A DNA stretch of 64,000 bases, taken from assembly GCF_000425125.1 (NCBI RefSeq), contig NZ_AULE01000023.1:124001-188000 (forward strand), read 5' to 3'. This stretch comes from Paenibacillus taiwanensis DSM 18679. Lineage in GTDB: Bacteria > Bacillota > Bacilli > Paenibacillales > Paenibacillaceae. Below the pieces are notes generated by a model, which was given only the letters and a program-made list of their open reading frames with translations, was not told the origin of the DNA and made no database searches. Below are positions 25,157-34,419 of this stretch, one piece after another. Numbering within the stretch: position 1 is the stretch's first letter; each line of letters starts with the position of its first letter. The translations under genes and the position numbers were made by a program.

Positions 25157-25639
25157 TTATTGTTTTTTGTTAATCGGAATCCAGACTTCAAATGAATAGT
25201 CTTCAGATGCGGGATTACCCGGATAATATACCTCTAACTCAGGGCCGGCAGCATGTTCATATCCGGTAGCAGGTAACCATTCCTGGAAAATTCGGGCCCA
25301 TAGCTGCTGCATCGCATGCGGCATCTCGCCTGAAGCAGGGAAAACGGCCCACGTGTAGGCTGGAATTAAATAAGAGTCCAGAGTCGTATCCTCCACCGCT
25401 TGCTTACTTTCGACAGCAATCCAATAATACATCTCTCCTGTTTCAGGTTTAAAATCGGTGCAAATTCCAAGCAAATGATGGGTTGGTTCAAGCTCGGTTA
25501 GTCGGCAGCATGTTCCGTCCTCGTTGCATTGCTTCCAGAATTGAGGAATGTGCCGTAAGTTTTCGCCATCTTTGGTCGTAGTATGAAGTGCCTTACCAAT
25601 GACATGAAAAGCGGGTTTATCGATTACTTTGTATTCCAT
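25157..25639 (-). CDS. GyrI-like/AraC effector-binding domain protein
   Basis: 160 aa single-domain protein. It starts MEYKVIDKPAFHVIGKALHT and continues with the WAVFPASGEMPHAM and WLPATGYEHAAGPELEVYYPG segments typical of stand-alone GyrI-like (Bmr/AraC effector-binding) domains. These can sequester hydrophobic compounds, or hydrolyse some antibiotics. The ATG at 25639 follows a GGAGATGAGG sequence; the longer form from 25678 lacks a better start. It stands alone, with no DNA-binding domain. Confidence 0.85.
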   Translation of the reverse strand: MEYKVIDKPAFHVIGKALHTTTKDGENLRHIPQFWKQCNEDGTCCRLTELEPTHHLLGICTDFKPETGEMYYWIAVESKQAVEDTTLDSYLIPAYTWAVFPASGEMPHAMQQLWARIFQEWLPATGYEHAAGPELEVYYPGNPASEDYSFEVWIPINKKQ

Positions 25640-25890
25640 TTCCTCATCTCCCTTCAAAATAGATGAAATGCCACGCAAGGGAAGGCTTTAAGCGAGCCCT
25701 CCAATTGGCGTACGGCAGAGGGTGCGGCAATATGTTACGATGCTATGCGCTTTCCGAAGGGTTTTTGTAAATGAACGCATTTGTGTAGGGAAGGATGAGC
25801 GCACAGCAGCACGAATATGTAAATTATATACTATTTTAAATGCGAGTAAAGCGGGATTAGATGCCACTTTTCATAAAAAGGAGATTTAGC

Positions 25891-26358
25891 ATGAACATAC
25901 GCAAGTTAAATACAAACGAATTATATCCAATGGAATTGTTGCTGCTAGCAGATCCTTCGCGTGCTATTGTAGAGGAATATGTCCAGCGTGGCCATTGTTA
26001 CATAGCAGAACAGAACACTGAACATAACAACAAGGACGTTGTCGGAGTGTACGTACTGTTGCCAACAAGACCGTCTACGGTAGAGCTTGTTAATGTGGCA
26101 GTTGCTGAAGAGCATCATGGTAAAGGCATCGGAAAATGTCTAGTGCGGCACGCCCTTGAGACGGCTAAATCATTAGGCTACAGCACGGTGGAGTTGGGAA
26201 CTGGCAATTCGAGCATTGGTCAGCTTGCACTTTATCAGAAATGCGGGTTCCGCATTGTGGGCATCGATCACAATTTCTTCGTCCGGCATTATCCGGAGCC
26301 TATTTTCGAAAATGAAATCCAATGCAGGGATATGGTGCGTTTATCTCAAGACTTGTAA
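25891..26358 (+). CDS. GNAT-family N-acetyltransferase (YvbK-like)
   Basis: 155 aa. It begins MNIRKLNTNELYPMELLLLADPS and shows the acetyl-CoA-binding motif (EEHHGKGIGKCLV) and TVELGTGNSSIGQLALYQKCGF. This is close in plan to B. subtilis YvbK, whose substrate is unknown. The ATG at 25891 follows AAAAAGGAG; the start at 25861 is rejected because it precedes the ribosome binding site. Confidence 0.88.
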   Translation: MNIRKLNTNELYPMELLLLADPSRAIVEEYVQRGHCYIAEQNTEHNNKDVVGVYVLLPTRPSTVELVNVAVAEEHHGKGIGKCLVRHALETAKSLGYSTVELGTGNSSIGQLALYQKCGFRIVGIDHNFFVRHYPEPIFENEIQCRDMVRLSQDL

Positions 26359-26495
26359 GAGGTGTACTAAATTAACGCTGCTGCTCAACAAATGAAGAAG
26401 AAGGCGCCCGAAACTTTTGTCGTTGTATCTTACTGCCAACGGTCGTGGTAAAATGAAGAACAAATGTTCTCCACTACACAACGATAGGTGATATC

Positions 26496-28796
26496 ATGCC
26501 GAGCTTGATTTATATAGCTGTAAGAACGTTGGTTGAATATGTATATCGCAGCGGAAGCATTGATGCGGGCTTTCGGACGACAAGTACGCTGGCAGAAGGT
26601 ACGAAAGCGCATCAGAAGATACAACGCAATTATGGGGAGCAAGATCAGAAGGAAGTACATTTATACACCGAGATTCCTTATGGTAAGTATTTGTTTGGCA
26701 TCGAGGGGCGATGTGACGGCTTGCTTGTACAAGACGGTCAGTTGACCATAGATGAGATCAAATCTACTGCAAAGGATATCGGTCAGCTTACAGCAGATGC
26801 GTATCCTGTCCATTGGGCGCAGGCGAAGTGTTATGCCTTTATGTACGCAAAGGAGCATCAAGTAGATCGGATGCGGATTCAGTTGACCTATGTACAGGTA
26901 GATACGGAGCAGCAAAAGCACTTTGTTCAGGAAGCTACATATGGTGAATTGGAGCAGTGGATACAGGATATATTGGGGCAGTATGCACCTTATGCCGATT
27001 TACTGAATCAGCACAGATACAGCAGGAATAAAAGTATCGAGCAATTAACATTTCCGTTTAATACTTATCGGGCAGGCCAACGCAGGCTGGCAGGTGCTGT
27101 GTATCGTACGATTGAAGAAGGCGTATCGCTGTATGTCAGAGCACCTACCGGAATAGGCAAGACGATCTCGACGATATTTCCGGCTATTAAAGCAATAGGA
27201 CAAGGGTTGCTTGAGCAGCTGTTTTATTTGACGGCCAAGACGATTACACGTACAGCGGCAGAGGATGCGTTTGCCCATTTGCGTACAAATGGCCTTGTGG
27301 TGCATAGTGTGACGCTGACGGCCAAGGAGAAAATATGTTTTCAAGCGGAGATGAGCTGTCGGAAGGAAGATTGTCCCTATGCAGATGGCTACTATGACCG
27401 ATTAAATGCGGGTCTATTGGATATGCTCTCCCAAGAGACGTTGATGACACGCACGGTCATTGAACATTACGCACGAAAGCACCGTCTGTGCCCTTTTGAG
27501 CTGTCATTGGATGCTGCTTATGTGGCGGATGTGGTGATAGGGGATTACAATTATATTTTTGATCCGCGTATCTCTTTAAAGAGAATGTTGGCAGAACGCA
27601 GAAATGAAACTGCTTTGTTAGTGGATGAAGCCCACAACTTGGTTGATCGCGCCCGGGAAATGTTCTCGAGCACTTTAGTCAAGTCGGCTTTTCTTGCTTT
27701 ACAAAGGGAGTTTAAGACGGTCAATGCAGAGATTTATCAGTCTGCCAAAGCGATTAATGACTATTTTGTGCGGTTTCGCAAGCTGAGTGACGAGAAATGT
27801 CGTGTAGAGAAAGAATTGCCGGAGGAATTAGTAACATTGGTAGCGGCTTTTGTCATACAGGCAGAGAGGCAGCTTGCATCATCTGGTAACGCAGATACGA
27901 GTCCGCTGCTGTTGGATACGTATTTTGCGTCACAAAGCTTTGTTCGAATCGGAAAGTTGTTTGATGAAAAATATGTTGCTTATGCCGAATTAGAGCGAAG
28001 CGAGGTACGGTTAAAGTTGTTTTGTCTGGACCCCTCTTATTTGCTCCATCAGATGGGGAAAGGATTTCGCGCGCATATTTACTTTTCGGCCACGTTGTCT
28101 CCAATCGCTTACTACAGGGATATGCTAGGAGCTGGCGAGGAGGACTATTCGTTGTCTCTTGCCACCCCATTTTCTGCGGAGCAGTTGGAAGTATCCGTAC
28201 TTCCCGTGTCTACTCGTTATGCTGACAGGGAGCGAACAAAAGAGGGGATTACGCAGCAGCTTCACCAGTTGGTGGAGAGGCGGCAGGGCAACTATTTGTT
28301 CTTTTTCCCTTCCTATGCTTATATGAATCTCGTATATGAGATGTTTGCAGCAGAAAACCGTCCAGATGTGGATGTGATCGTGCAGCAGATGGATATGACG
28401 GAAGAGGAACGAGAGCAGTATTTGAGCGCGTTTCAGCCTGACAATGGCCGTACATTGGTTGGGTTTGCGGTGATGGGCGGCATATTCTCAGAAGGCATTG
28501 ATCTGGTTGGAGATCGCTTGACTGGAGTCGTCGTCGTTGGCGTAGGGCTGCCACAGCTTGGGGTGGAGCGGGATATTTTGCGTCATTTTTTTAATGGGAT
28601 GGGCAAGCACGGGTATGATTATGCTTATGTCTACCCTGGTATGAATAAGGTGCTTCAAGCCGGTGGCAGACTCATTCGATCGGAGCAGGATCGGGGGATG
28701 CTGATGCTGGTAGATGACCGATATTTGCAGGGGCACTATAGAAGCTTGTTGCCAGAGGAATGGCGTAATTACACCGTGTTACATGTAAGGAATTAG
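26496..28796 (+). CDS. PD-(D/E)XK nuclease fused to an XPD/DinG-type Fe-S helicase
   Basis: 766 aa. The N-terminal domain (about 1-180) has RecB/Cas4-type nuclease residues: D74 (GRCDGLL), E87-x-K89 (IDEIKST) and the QxxxY motif Q109/Y113. A superfamily 2 helicase follows: Walker A APTGIGKT at 216-223, four cysteines C281, C288, C293 and C332 positioned as 4Fe-4S ligands, DEAH box VDEAH, and motif VI-like ending GRLIRSEQDRG. It likely unwinds and cuts damaged or branched DNA. It is monocistronic, flanked by terminators. Nuclease activity is inferred from residues; the exact substrate is unknown. Confidence 0.88.
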   Translation: MPSLIYIAVRTLVEYVYRSGSIDAGFRTTSTLAEGTKAHQKIQRNYGEQDQKEVHLYTEIPYGKYLFGIEGRCDGLLVQDGQLTIDEIKSTAKDIGQLTADAYPVHWAQAKCYAFMYAKEHQVDRMRIQLTYVQVDTEQQKHFVQEATYGELEQWIQDILGQYAPYADLLNQHRYSRNKSIEQLTFPFNTYRAGQRRLAGAVYRTIEEGVSLYVRAPTGIGKTISTIFPAIKAIGQGLLEQLFYLTAKTITRTAAEDAFAHLRTNGLVVHSVTLTAKEKICFQAEMSCRKEDCPYADGYYDRLNAGLLDMLSQETLMTRTVIEHYARKHRLCPFELSLDAAYVADVVIGDYNYIFDPRISLKRMLAERRNETALLVDEAHNLVDRAREMFSSTLVKSAFLALQREFKTVNAEIYQSAKAINDYFVRFRKLSDEKCRVEKELPEELVTLVAAFVIQAERQLASSGNADTSPLLLDTYFASQSFVRIGKLFDEKYVAYAELERSEVRLKLFCLDPSYLLHQMGKGFRAHIYFSATLSPIAYYRDMLGAGEEDYSLSLATPFSAEQLEVSVLPVSTRYADRERTKEGITQQLHQLVERRQGNYLFFFPSYAYMNLVYEMFAAENRPDVDVIVQQMDMTEEEREQYLSAFQPDNGRTLVGFAVMGGIFSEGIDLVGDRLTGVVVVGVGLPQLGVERDILRHFFNGMGKHGYDYAYVYPGMNKVLQAGGRLIRSEQDRGMLMLVDDRYLQGHYRSLLPEEWRNYTVLHVRN

Positions 28797-28826
28797 TATG
28801 ATCGATTTAATATTTGATACCTTCCC

Positions 28827-28871
28827 ATAATAATAAGGCTGAGCGGATAATCCACTCAGCCTTATTATTAT
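28827..28871. terminator. Bidirectional terminator between the helicase and the convergent secreted protein gene
   Basis: A long perfect hairpin: ATAATAATAAGGCTGAG paired with CTCAGCCTTATTATTAT. It is A/T-rich at both ends, so it works for both converging genes. Confidence 0.9.
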
Positions 28872-28887
28872 GATTTTCAATTAAATT

Positions 28888-31260
28888 TTAATACTCCTCG
28901 GGATTAGGATCCGTTTGGTTACCGCCATTAGACGTTTCTGAACTATTCCCGCCAGAAGAATCTGCCGTATCGTATCCGTTCACTTCAAATGTAATAATTT
29001 TATCGAAGAAAACATAGTCCTTTCGATTTTTAAACGGACCTTTATTATTATTGTGTTTATCGATAGCATACATTACGGAACCTTTACCGGTTGCGCGCAC
29101 TTCATACCATGTAATGAATGCATTTACTTCTGCCATGGAAAGATCATACTCTTTCTCAATGCTGTTATTCAACACAAGACGAAGAATAGCACGATTGCCC
29201 GCTTGTTCCTCTCCACCTGGGCCAGGAGGGGTTACAACCTCCGTTTTAGGCGTTGCGGAAGCTTCATTTGAATTTCCGCTTTCTCCTGCAGTATTTACAG
29301 CAGTGACGACATAGTAATAAGTGGTTCCGTTGGATACAGCCGTATCTAAATAGCTATAGGTACTTCCGGTAACCGTTGCAATTGTTGTGTATGGTCCACC
29401 TGCTGTTGTGCTACGTTTAAGATTATAACTACCTGCATTGCTGACGACATTCCAATTTAGAACGACTTTGCTATCTCCTGCTTTAGCTGTCAGGTGGAGT
29501 GGTGCCGGTACTGGCTGTTCAATTGCTTTACCGAAAACGTTCCATTCCGTAATTTTCATAGCAGAATTAGCTTTTAATACTACCATTTTTACCTTTTCTA
29601 CTTTATTTGGCAGTGTTTCTAATTTGTCATTTTCGACAGGGTGGTGAGAGTACACCAAGTTGTTTTTATCATCATAAAATTCCATGGTAGCTTTAATGTC
29701 AGTTGAATTTAATATAGAGGAAGTAACCTCTACTGGATTATTAAAAGAGTACCAAGCAAGCGTTCCGATGCTAGCATTAAGATACTGGCCTGAAGTTGTA
29801 TTGTTATCTGTCATCTCGCGCGTCATAAGTAGCGATTTAGCCACATCTTTTCCTACATTTAAAGCAAGTCCATCTAATAATCCACCTGTATATTTGGTGG
29901 CATCTGGCTTAATGCTGCGTTCAGGAGAGTTTGTGCTTTCTCCTGCCTCATTTAAAGAGGATACAACATAATAATAAGTAGTACCATTAGTTACTGACTT
30001 ATCGTAGTATGAAGTACCTGACAGCCCGGATACTAGTGGGGCATATGGTCCGCTTTTGGATGTGGCGCGTTTCACGTTATATGTTTTTGCCCCAGTATCA
30101 GCCCACTCTAGATAAACGATTTTGTCCCCGCCATGTATCCAGCTAATAGTAGTTGGATTGGGTGCTACGGATGGAGATGAGAATACATTCCACTCATCAA
30201 CACGACCGTTAGAGTCGAGTTTGAGAACGACAGAGGAAACGTCTTTCATAATTTTTGGAAGTGACTGCATACCATCGATACTTAGTGATTTATAAGTGTC
30301 AATCAATCCGTTTTCTTTATTATAAAATTCGATGGTTGCTTTTGGGACGGAAGTGCTCAGGATGACAGACGATATATCAACCGGATCAGCAAAGGAATGC
30401 CATGTCATAGATCCAAGCTGTTGATTCATGTACTGATATGTATTTGCATTGTTATCGGTGATCTCACGAGCTTTACGTAATGGTTGTTTTACATCATGAC
30501 CGACACTTAAAGCAATCCCGTCCAACAATCCACCCGTATACTTTGTTGCATCTGGTTTAATACTGCGTTCAGGAGAATTAGGACTTTCTCCAGCTTCGTT
30601 TACAGCAGATACTACATAAAAATAAGAAATGCCATTTGTAGGGACCTTCTCGGTATAAGAAGTACCAGATACTGAACCTACAGTAGTGAATGGACCACCA
30701 GAGGAAGTATGACGTTTCACGTTGTAAGATTTTGCCCCAGTGTTATCCCACTCTAGGTACACGCTCTTATCTCCGCCTTGTATCCAATTAATAGTTGTTG
30801 GGTTTGGTGCAACAGATGGGCTGGAAAATACATTCCACTCATATACAGCTGTGTAAGAATCCCCCTTAAGGACGACCATTGATACATTTTCAGCAACTTT
30901 GGGAAGTGTTTCAATACCGTTAATGTTTAGTGTTTTGTAGGAATCTATAAACTTGTTATTGGCATCGAAAAATTCTATAACGGCACTTTTGTTGCCGTAC
31001 ATCATGACAGATGTAATGTTTTGTGGTGAAGCAAAGGTGTGCCAAGCTAATTGTGATCTAAGGTATCCTATGGTAGTTGGGTCACCATCTGTCATTTGAG
31101 TCATATCGTTAATGGAAGGTTGTCCGACCTTAGCGCCAATCTGAATCGGAACATTGTCTAAGAGACCATCTGTATATTTACTTGGTGCAGCTTGAACAGA
31201 AGCTATCGAAATAAAAGTAAACAGGGTAACAAAAAATAAGGATAAACTAAATTTCTTCAC
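28888..31260 (-). CDS. Secreted modular protein with three discoidin-like/fibronectin type III modules
   Basis: 790 aa. A Sec signal peptide (ending SVQAAPS) is followed by three tandem modules that begin at about residues 28, 240 and 456 with KYTxGLLDxxxxxxG. Each module has a discoidin/galactose-binding-like domain and then an Fn3 domain (YNVKR...SGTSY...YYYVVSAVNEAGES). A last C-terminal region (about 690-765) contains GNRAILRLVLNNSIEKEYDL, and a Ser/Gly/Asn-rich tail ends EEY. No LPXTG anchor or catalytic domain is seen. Likely an exported carbohydrate- or surface-binding protein. It starts with GTG after GGAGGAAAT. Confidence 0.85.
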   Translation of the reverse strand: MKKFSLSLFFVTLFTFISIASVQAAPSKYTDGLLDNVPIQIGAKVGQPSINDMTQMTDGDPTTIGYLRSQLAWHTFASPQNITSVMMYGNKSAVIEFFDANNKFIDSYKTLNINGIETLPKVAENVSMVVLKGDSYTAVYEWNVFSSPSVAPNPTTINWIQGGDKSVYLEWDNTGAKSYNVKRHTSSGGPFTTVGSVSGTSYTEKVPTNGISYFYVVSAVNEAGESPNSPERSIKPDATKYTGGLLDGIALSVGHDVKQPLRKAREITDNNANTYQYMNQQLGSMTWHSFADPVDISSVILSTSVPKATIEFYNKENGLIDTYKSLSIDGMQSLPKIMKDVSSVVLKLDSNGRVDEWNVFSSPSVAPNPTTISWIHGGDKIVYLEWADTGAKTYNVKRATSKSGPYAPLVSGLSGTSYYDKSVTNGTTYYYVVSSLNEAGESTNSPERSIKPDATKYTGGLLDGLALNVGKDVAKSLLMTREMTDNNTTSGQYLNASIGTLAWYSFNNPVEVTSSILNSTDIKATMEFYDDKNNLVYSHHPVENDKLETLPNKVEKVKMVVLKANSAMKITEWNVFGKAIEQPVPAPLHLTAKAGDSKVVLNWNVVSNAGSYNLKRSTTAGGPYTTIATVTGSTYSYLDTAVSNGTTYYYVVTAVNTAGESGNSNEASATPKTEVVTPPGPGGEEQAGNRAILRLVLNNSIEKEYDLSMAEVNAFITWYEVRATGKGSVMYAIDKHNNNKGPFKNRKDYVFFDKIITFEVNGYDTADSSGGNSSETSNGGNQTDPNPEEY

Positions 31261-31680
31261 TTGATTTCCTCCAATAATGGTAATTAAAATAATCCCAATT
31301 AATTATTTTTTTTCATTAAATTTGATTAAATTCTTATATAAGATTTATATGGGATAATAATGAATTCTTAACTAAAATATCACGCAATTTAATTTATGTC
31401 TAAACATTTAATGGCATTAATGTTTTTATTATTCAACCAGATACTTACATATCTTGCGATTAAGGAAAGGTTTTGTCCCTGATATGTTGGAAGAAGTGCG
31501 AGTTAGTAGTTAGTATTTATTACTGACTCTGTCCCCTTTATACAAGGACCACTCAGCCTCTGCAAACACAAGCAAAGAGTGCCCTTGTATAAAGGGTACA
31601 TTCCAGTAGAAGGAACTCAGGGATAAAACGTCAGAGCTGAAACGTAAAAGTGAGGCGATGCAGTTTCACTCTTGATGTTT
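31261..31680. other. Upstream region of the secreted protein gene
   Basis: About 420 bases, AT-rich, between two minus-strand genes. It contains the ribosome binding site GGAGG before 31260 and a 14-bp inverted repeat (CCCTTTATACAAGG at 31534-31547 and CCTTGTATAAAGGG at 31583-31596) with 35 bases between arms. It could be a transcript hairpin or regulator site. No gene or clear promoter is seen. Confidence 0.5.
31534..31596. repeat. 14-bp perfect inverted repeat
   Basis: CCCTTTATACAAGG (31534-31547) and CCTTGTATAAAGGG (31583-31596) are perfect reverse complements separated by 35 bases. It lies downstream of the minus-strand protease gene and upstream of the secreted protein gene. Each arm is itself nearly palindromic. 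Confidence 0.6.
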
Positions 31681-32769
31681 CTATCTTCGCCGTGCGCGTC
31701 GAGCTCTGACGATCTTGATGCTGGATAACTGCTTTGCTGTGAGTGGTTGGGCATAAGCGGGGCTGCTCTGTCGCTTGCCTTTTACACGTCCGGTTAAACG
31801 TGCTGGTCTGGCTACGAGCACATTAAATGCTTGAGCAAACCAGTTAAAAGGATAGCTGATGGAGCGCAGACCGTTAGAAGTGGAAGCATAATTGACGGCG
31901 GCAGCAAAGTTGTCATTGTCTCGCAGCCATACAGAACCCGAATCGCCTGGCAAAGATACAGCAGAGCTGCCTAGTACGACTGTTTGATTGCGGAACAATA
32001 TAGTGCCTAGCCCGCCGTAGCTGCCGTAATCCACATTAAAGTCTGAATTTACGGATTCAACCGTGCCTCTGACAAAGCCTGTTGTGCGGCCTGACTTCTT
32101 GAAACGTTCACCAACGCGATAGGTTAGCAAGTGGCCAGGTATGACACCGACACCTGCATAACGGGGATCTAGGAGGCTATTGCTCAGCGGAATGGAGGTG
32201 GCTGCATCGAGGAAGTTGGCGGCGTTTCGCTGTAGTTGTATAAACCGTTCGAGTCGCCCTATCCGATCCGTGACAGAATTTCCGCCGTCTGCGGCTCCTG
32301 GCTGAATCGTTTCGGTGTATCCCGCAGTATTGTTGCGATTGAGCACGTGGTTGTTGCTGCAAATTAGCAGTTGGTTTCGCTGCGGATTGTTAATCACGAT
32401 CAGGCCAGCTGTTCCGGACACACCGCCGGAACCTGGAATACTCGGGTACCCGACACTGTAGCCGGCGGGTACGGGGCGGACGCGATCGCGTAATTGACTG
32501 ATCGCAGCTTTGTTGGCTTTGATGTGACCCGACACGATAACTCGTATAGGTACAGAAACGGATGAACCTCCACTGCCAGTCGTTACGGCACTAGGTATGG
32601 AAAGCTTCGCTGCGGCGGATGCTTTCGCCGTATACACAATGACACTTGCACCCTTACTTGGCTTAGTAGGATTCGCATAACCCACACCGATGCCTACAAT
32701 TCCTTTTTTCTTAAGATAAGCCGGTGCCAAACGTGTTTTGGCTTTATAGGCTTCATGAAAGCTGGCCAT
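31681..32769 (-). CDS. Trypsin-fold serine protease-like protein without signal peptide
   Basis: 362 aa from the preferred ATG (32769), which has an AAGAGGGA ribosome binding site. It shows a chymotrypsin-like triad in order: H141 (CSNNHVLN), D188 (FLDAATSIPL) and S277 (LPGDSGSVWL). The N-terminal third (about 1-115) has a helical segment and GIVGIGVGYANP, typical of Nal1-like/serine-protease-like families. The C-terminus is Arg-rich (RARRARRR). No export signal is visible, which is unusual for this fold. Substrate unknown. A longer version from 32817 is less likely because the RBS fits 32769. Confidence 0.75.
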   Translation of the reverse strand: MASFHEAYKAKTRLAPAYLKKKGIVGIGVGYANPTKPSKGASVIVYTAKASAAAKLSIPSAVTTGSGGSSVSVPIRVIVSGHIKANKAAISQLRDRVRPVPAGYSVGYPSIPGSGGVSGTAGLIVINNPQRNQLLICSNNHVLNRNNTAGYTETIQPGAADGGNSVTDRIGRLERFIQLQRNAANFLDAATSIPLSNSLLDPRYAGVGVIPGHLLTYRVGERFKKSGRTTGFVRGTVESVNSDFNVDYGSYGGLGTILFRNQTVVLGSSAVSLPGDSGSVWLRDNDNFAAAVNYASTSNGLRSISYPFNWFAQAFNVLVARPARLTGRVKGKRQSSPAYAQPLTAKQLSSIKIVRARRARRR

Positions 32770-32968
32770 AGGTTCCCTCTTTTCGTTGAAATTCCATCCT
32801 ATTTTATGCGATGTCATTAGGCGAGGGACTAGGCGTTTTGACTAATTTGGGGATACCCGTCTACAGAAGCCCGATACAAGCGTATTATACTTGGCTTTTA
32901 GAGAAAGGTAATTAATGAACAAAGAAAGAGACACCCGTCCAAATGGTGTCCCGTTAAGAAATGATAGT

Positions 32969-33634
32969 TTATTTGACCCACTGAACCACTTGTTTAATTG
33001 CTTGACGAGTTTTAGGGCGGGGATCACTGACACGATAACCGAAGGCGACCATACAAGAAACCCCGAATTCATCTCCTATAATGATTCCTTCTTCTCTTAA
33101 AATGGCTTCCACCTTCTCCTTGTCAAATCCTTCAATAGGACAAGAATCAATGCCAATCTGTGCAGCCGCAGTCATCATGTTTCCGAGTGCGATGTACGTC
33201 TGCCTACATGCCCATTCAAACATAGCTCTGTCGTTCCCGAGCAGCTTAAAATCGTCTTGCAGGAAGTTATGATACATGCTGCCCTTAGATTGCACCGCTT
33301 CAGGAGGTAGCTGTTGAATATCGGTCATCATCTTTTGGATATGAGTTGATTGAGCAGCCATGTAAGGGGCTGTTCGTGCTAATAGAATGACGAAGTGACT
33401 CGATGTGGGAAGTTGGCGTTGCGCCCCCCAGGTCACTGTTTTTAATTGATCGCGGAGGTCGTTGTTTTGTACTACAACGAATTTCCAAGGCTCAAAGCCA
33501 AAGGAGCTTGGGGATAATCGTCCCGTCTCCAAAATAAAATCAAAATCGTCCGCATTGATTTTCCGCTGCTCATCAAACTGCTTGCAAGCGTGTCTAAAGC
33601 GATAAGCTTCTAAAATTTGTTCTTTCGTATTCAT
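32969..33634 (-). CDS. Nitroreductase-family NAD(P)H oxidoreductase (HypO/YfkO-like)
   Basis: 221 aa flavoprotein of the nitroreductase fold (FMN, homodimer). The N-terminal RHACKQFDEQRKI motif and the LSPSSFGFEPWKFVVVQN segment bind FMN phosphate; the GIDSCPIEGFDKEKV and VSCMVAFGYRVSDPRPKTR segments are standard. It probably reduces quinones or nitro compounds. It is divergently oriented from a HxlR-family gene 128 bases away whose product resembles HypR, so redox control is plausible. Confidence 0.92.
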   Translation of the reverse strand: MNTKEQILEAYRFRHACKQFDEQRKINADDFDFILETGRLSPSSFGFEPWKFVVVQNNDLRDQLKTVTWGAQRQLPTSSHFVILLARTAPYMAAQSTHIQKMMTDIQQLPPEAVQSKGSMYHNFLQDDFKLLGNDRAMFEWACRQTYIALGNMMTAAAQIGIDSCPIEGFDKEKVEAILREEGIIIGDEFGVSCMVAFGYRVSDPRPKTRQAIKQVVQWVK

Positions 33635-33696
33635 CGGTTTCCCTCCACGATATTATTTACAACAATAGTTCTCATAATGGAGTATAACGTGTATAG

Positions 33697-33748
33697 TTAC
33701 TTTTAGTAAGTACGCACAATTTTGATATGTAGTATCAATTTATATACT
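33697..33748 (+). promoter_or_regulatory. Candidate HxlR-family operators between the nitroreductase and regulator genes
   Basis: TTACTTTTAGTAA (33697-33709) is a perfect palindrome with a 3-base centre. AGTAT (33731-33735) and ATACT (33744-33748) form a second dyad around an AT-rich centre. Both resemble TACT/AGTA-type operators of YodB/HypR-like regulators. They lie between divergent start codons; direct binding is inferred. Confidence 0.5.
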
Positions 33749-33762
33749 TCAGGAGGTACTAT

Positions 33763-34104
33763 ATGGCTAAAGAACGTAACGGCTTAAATCAGGAAGTGGC
33801 AGGATGTCCGGTGGAATTGACATTGGATGTTATTGGTGGAAAGTGGAAAGGGGTATTGCTGTATCATCTGATCGACGGTGAGAAACGATTTAATGAATTT
33901 CGTCGGATCTGCCCTAATATTACACAACGAATGCTGACACTTCAACTCCGAGAGCTTGAAGCGGACGGCATTATTCATCGAGAAGTATACCACCAGGTTC
34001 CCCCGAAGGTGGAATATTCCTTAACGCAGCTTGGTCGAACGTTGGTGCCCATCATTCTACTAATGCGAGATTGGGGCAAACAAAATAGAGATATTTATTT
34101 ATAA
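33763..34104 (+). CDS. HxlR-family redox regulator (HypR-like)
   Basis: 113 aa winged-helix protein: [22 protein letters not shown], then [30 protein letters not shown] and a beta-wing EYSLTQLGR. Cysteines at positions 15 and 50 correspond, offset by one, to Cys14 and Cys49, which form the intermolecular disulfide in B. subtilis HypR after hypochlorite or disulfide stress. It lies divergent to a nitroreductase, the class of target HypR controls. RBS AGGAGG. The regulatory logic is inference from family. Confidence 0.88.
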   Translation: MAKERNGLNQEVAGCPVELTLDVIGGKWKGVLLYHLIDGEKRFNEFRRICPNITQRMLTLQLRELEADGIIHREVYHQVPPKVEYSLTQLGRTLVPIILLMRDWGKQNRDIYL

Positions 34105-34237
34105 TAGCTTAGAGCAGCATACTAAAGCGGACCTGTGTGAGGAAATAGGGAGCGATTGTGGCGCAGACTTATTAACTTTTGTGTAAGGAATGTAATAATA
34201 TAGTGTGTTTAAAATTATGAATAAAGGATGAACTTGT

Positions 34238-34272
34238 GAAGCGAACGTATCCGTTTTGCTTCTTCTTTTTTC
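34238..34272 (+). terminator. Terminator downstream of the HxlR gene
   Basis: A GAAGCGAACG / CGTTTTGCTTC hairpin with a small bulge is followed by a T-rich tract (TTCTTTTTT). Confidence 0.55.
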
Positions 34273-34419
34273 TGGAACCAAACCGTTCATTTCATTATTT
34301 ATGGTATGCTAGTGCAAAGGTCACATAACAACAACTTTACACATAATAGCTTATATATAAAGGACGGGTTGAGGCATGTCGACAGCGGGTTGTGCAGTAG
34401 AGGGTGTAGGTGCTCATTT

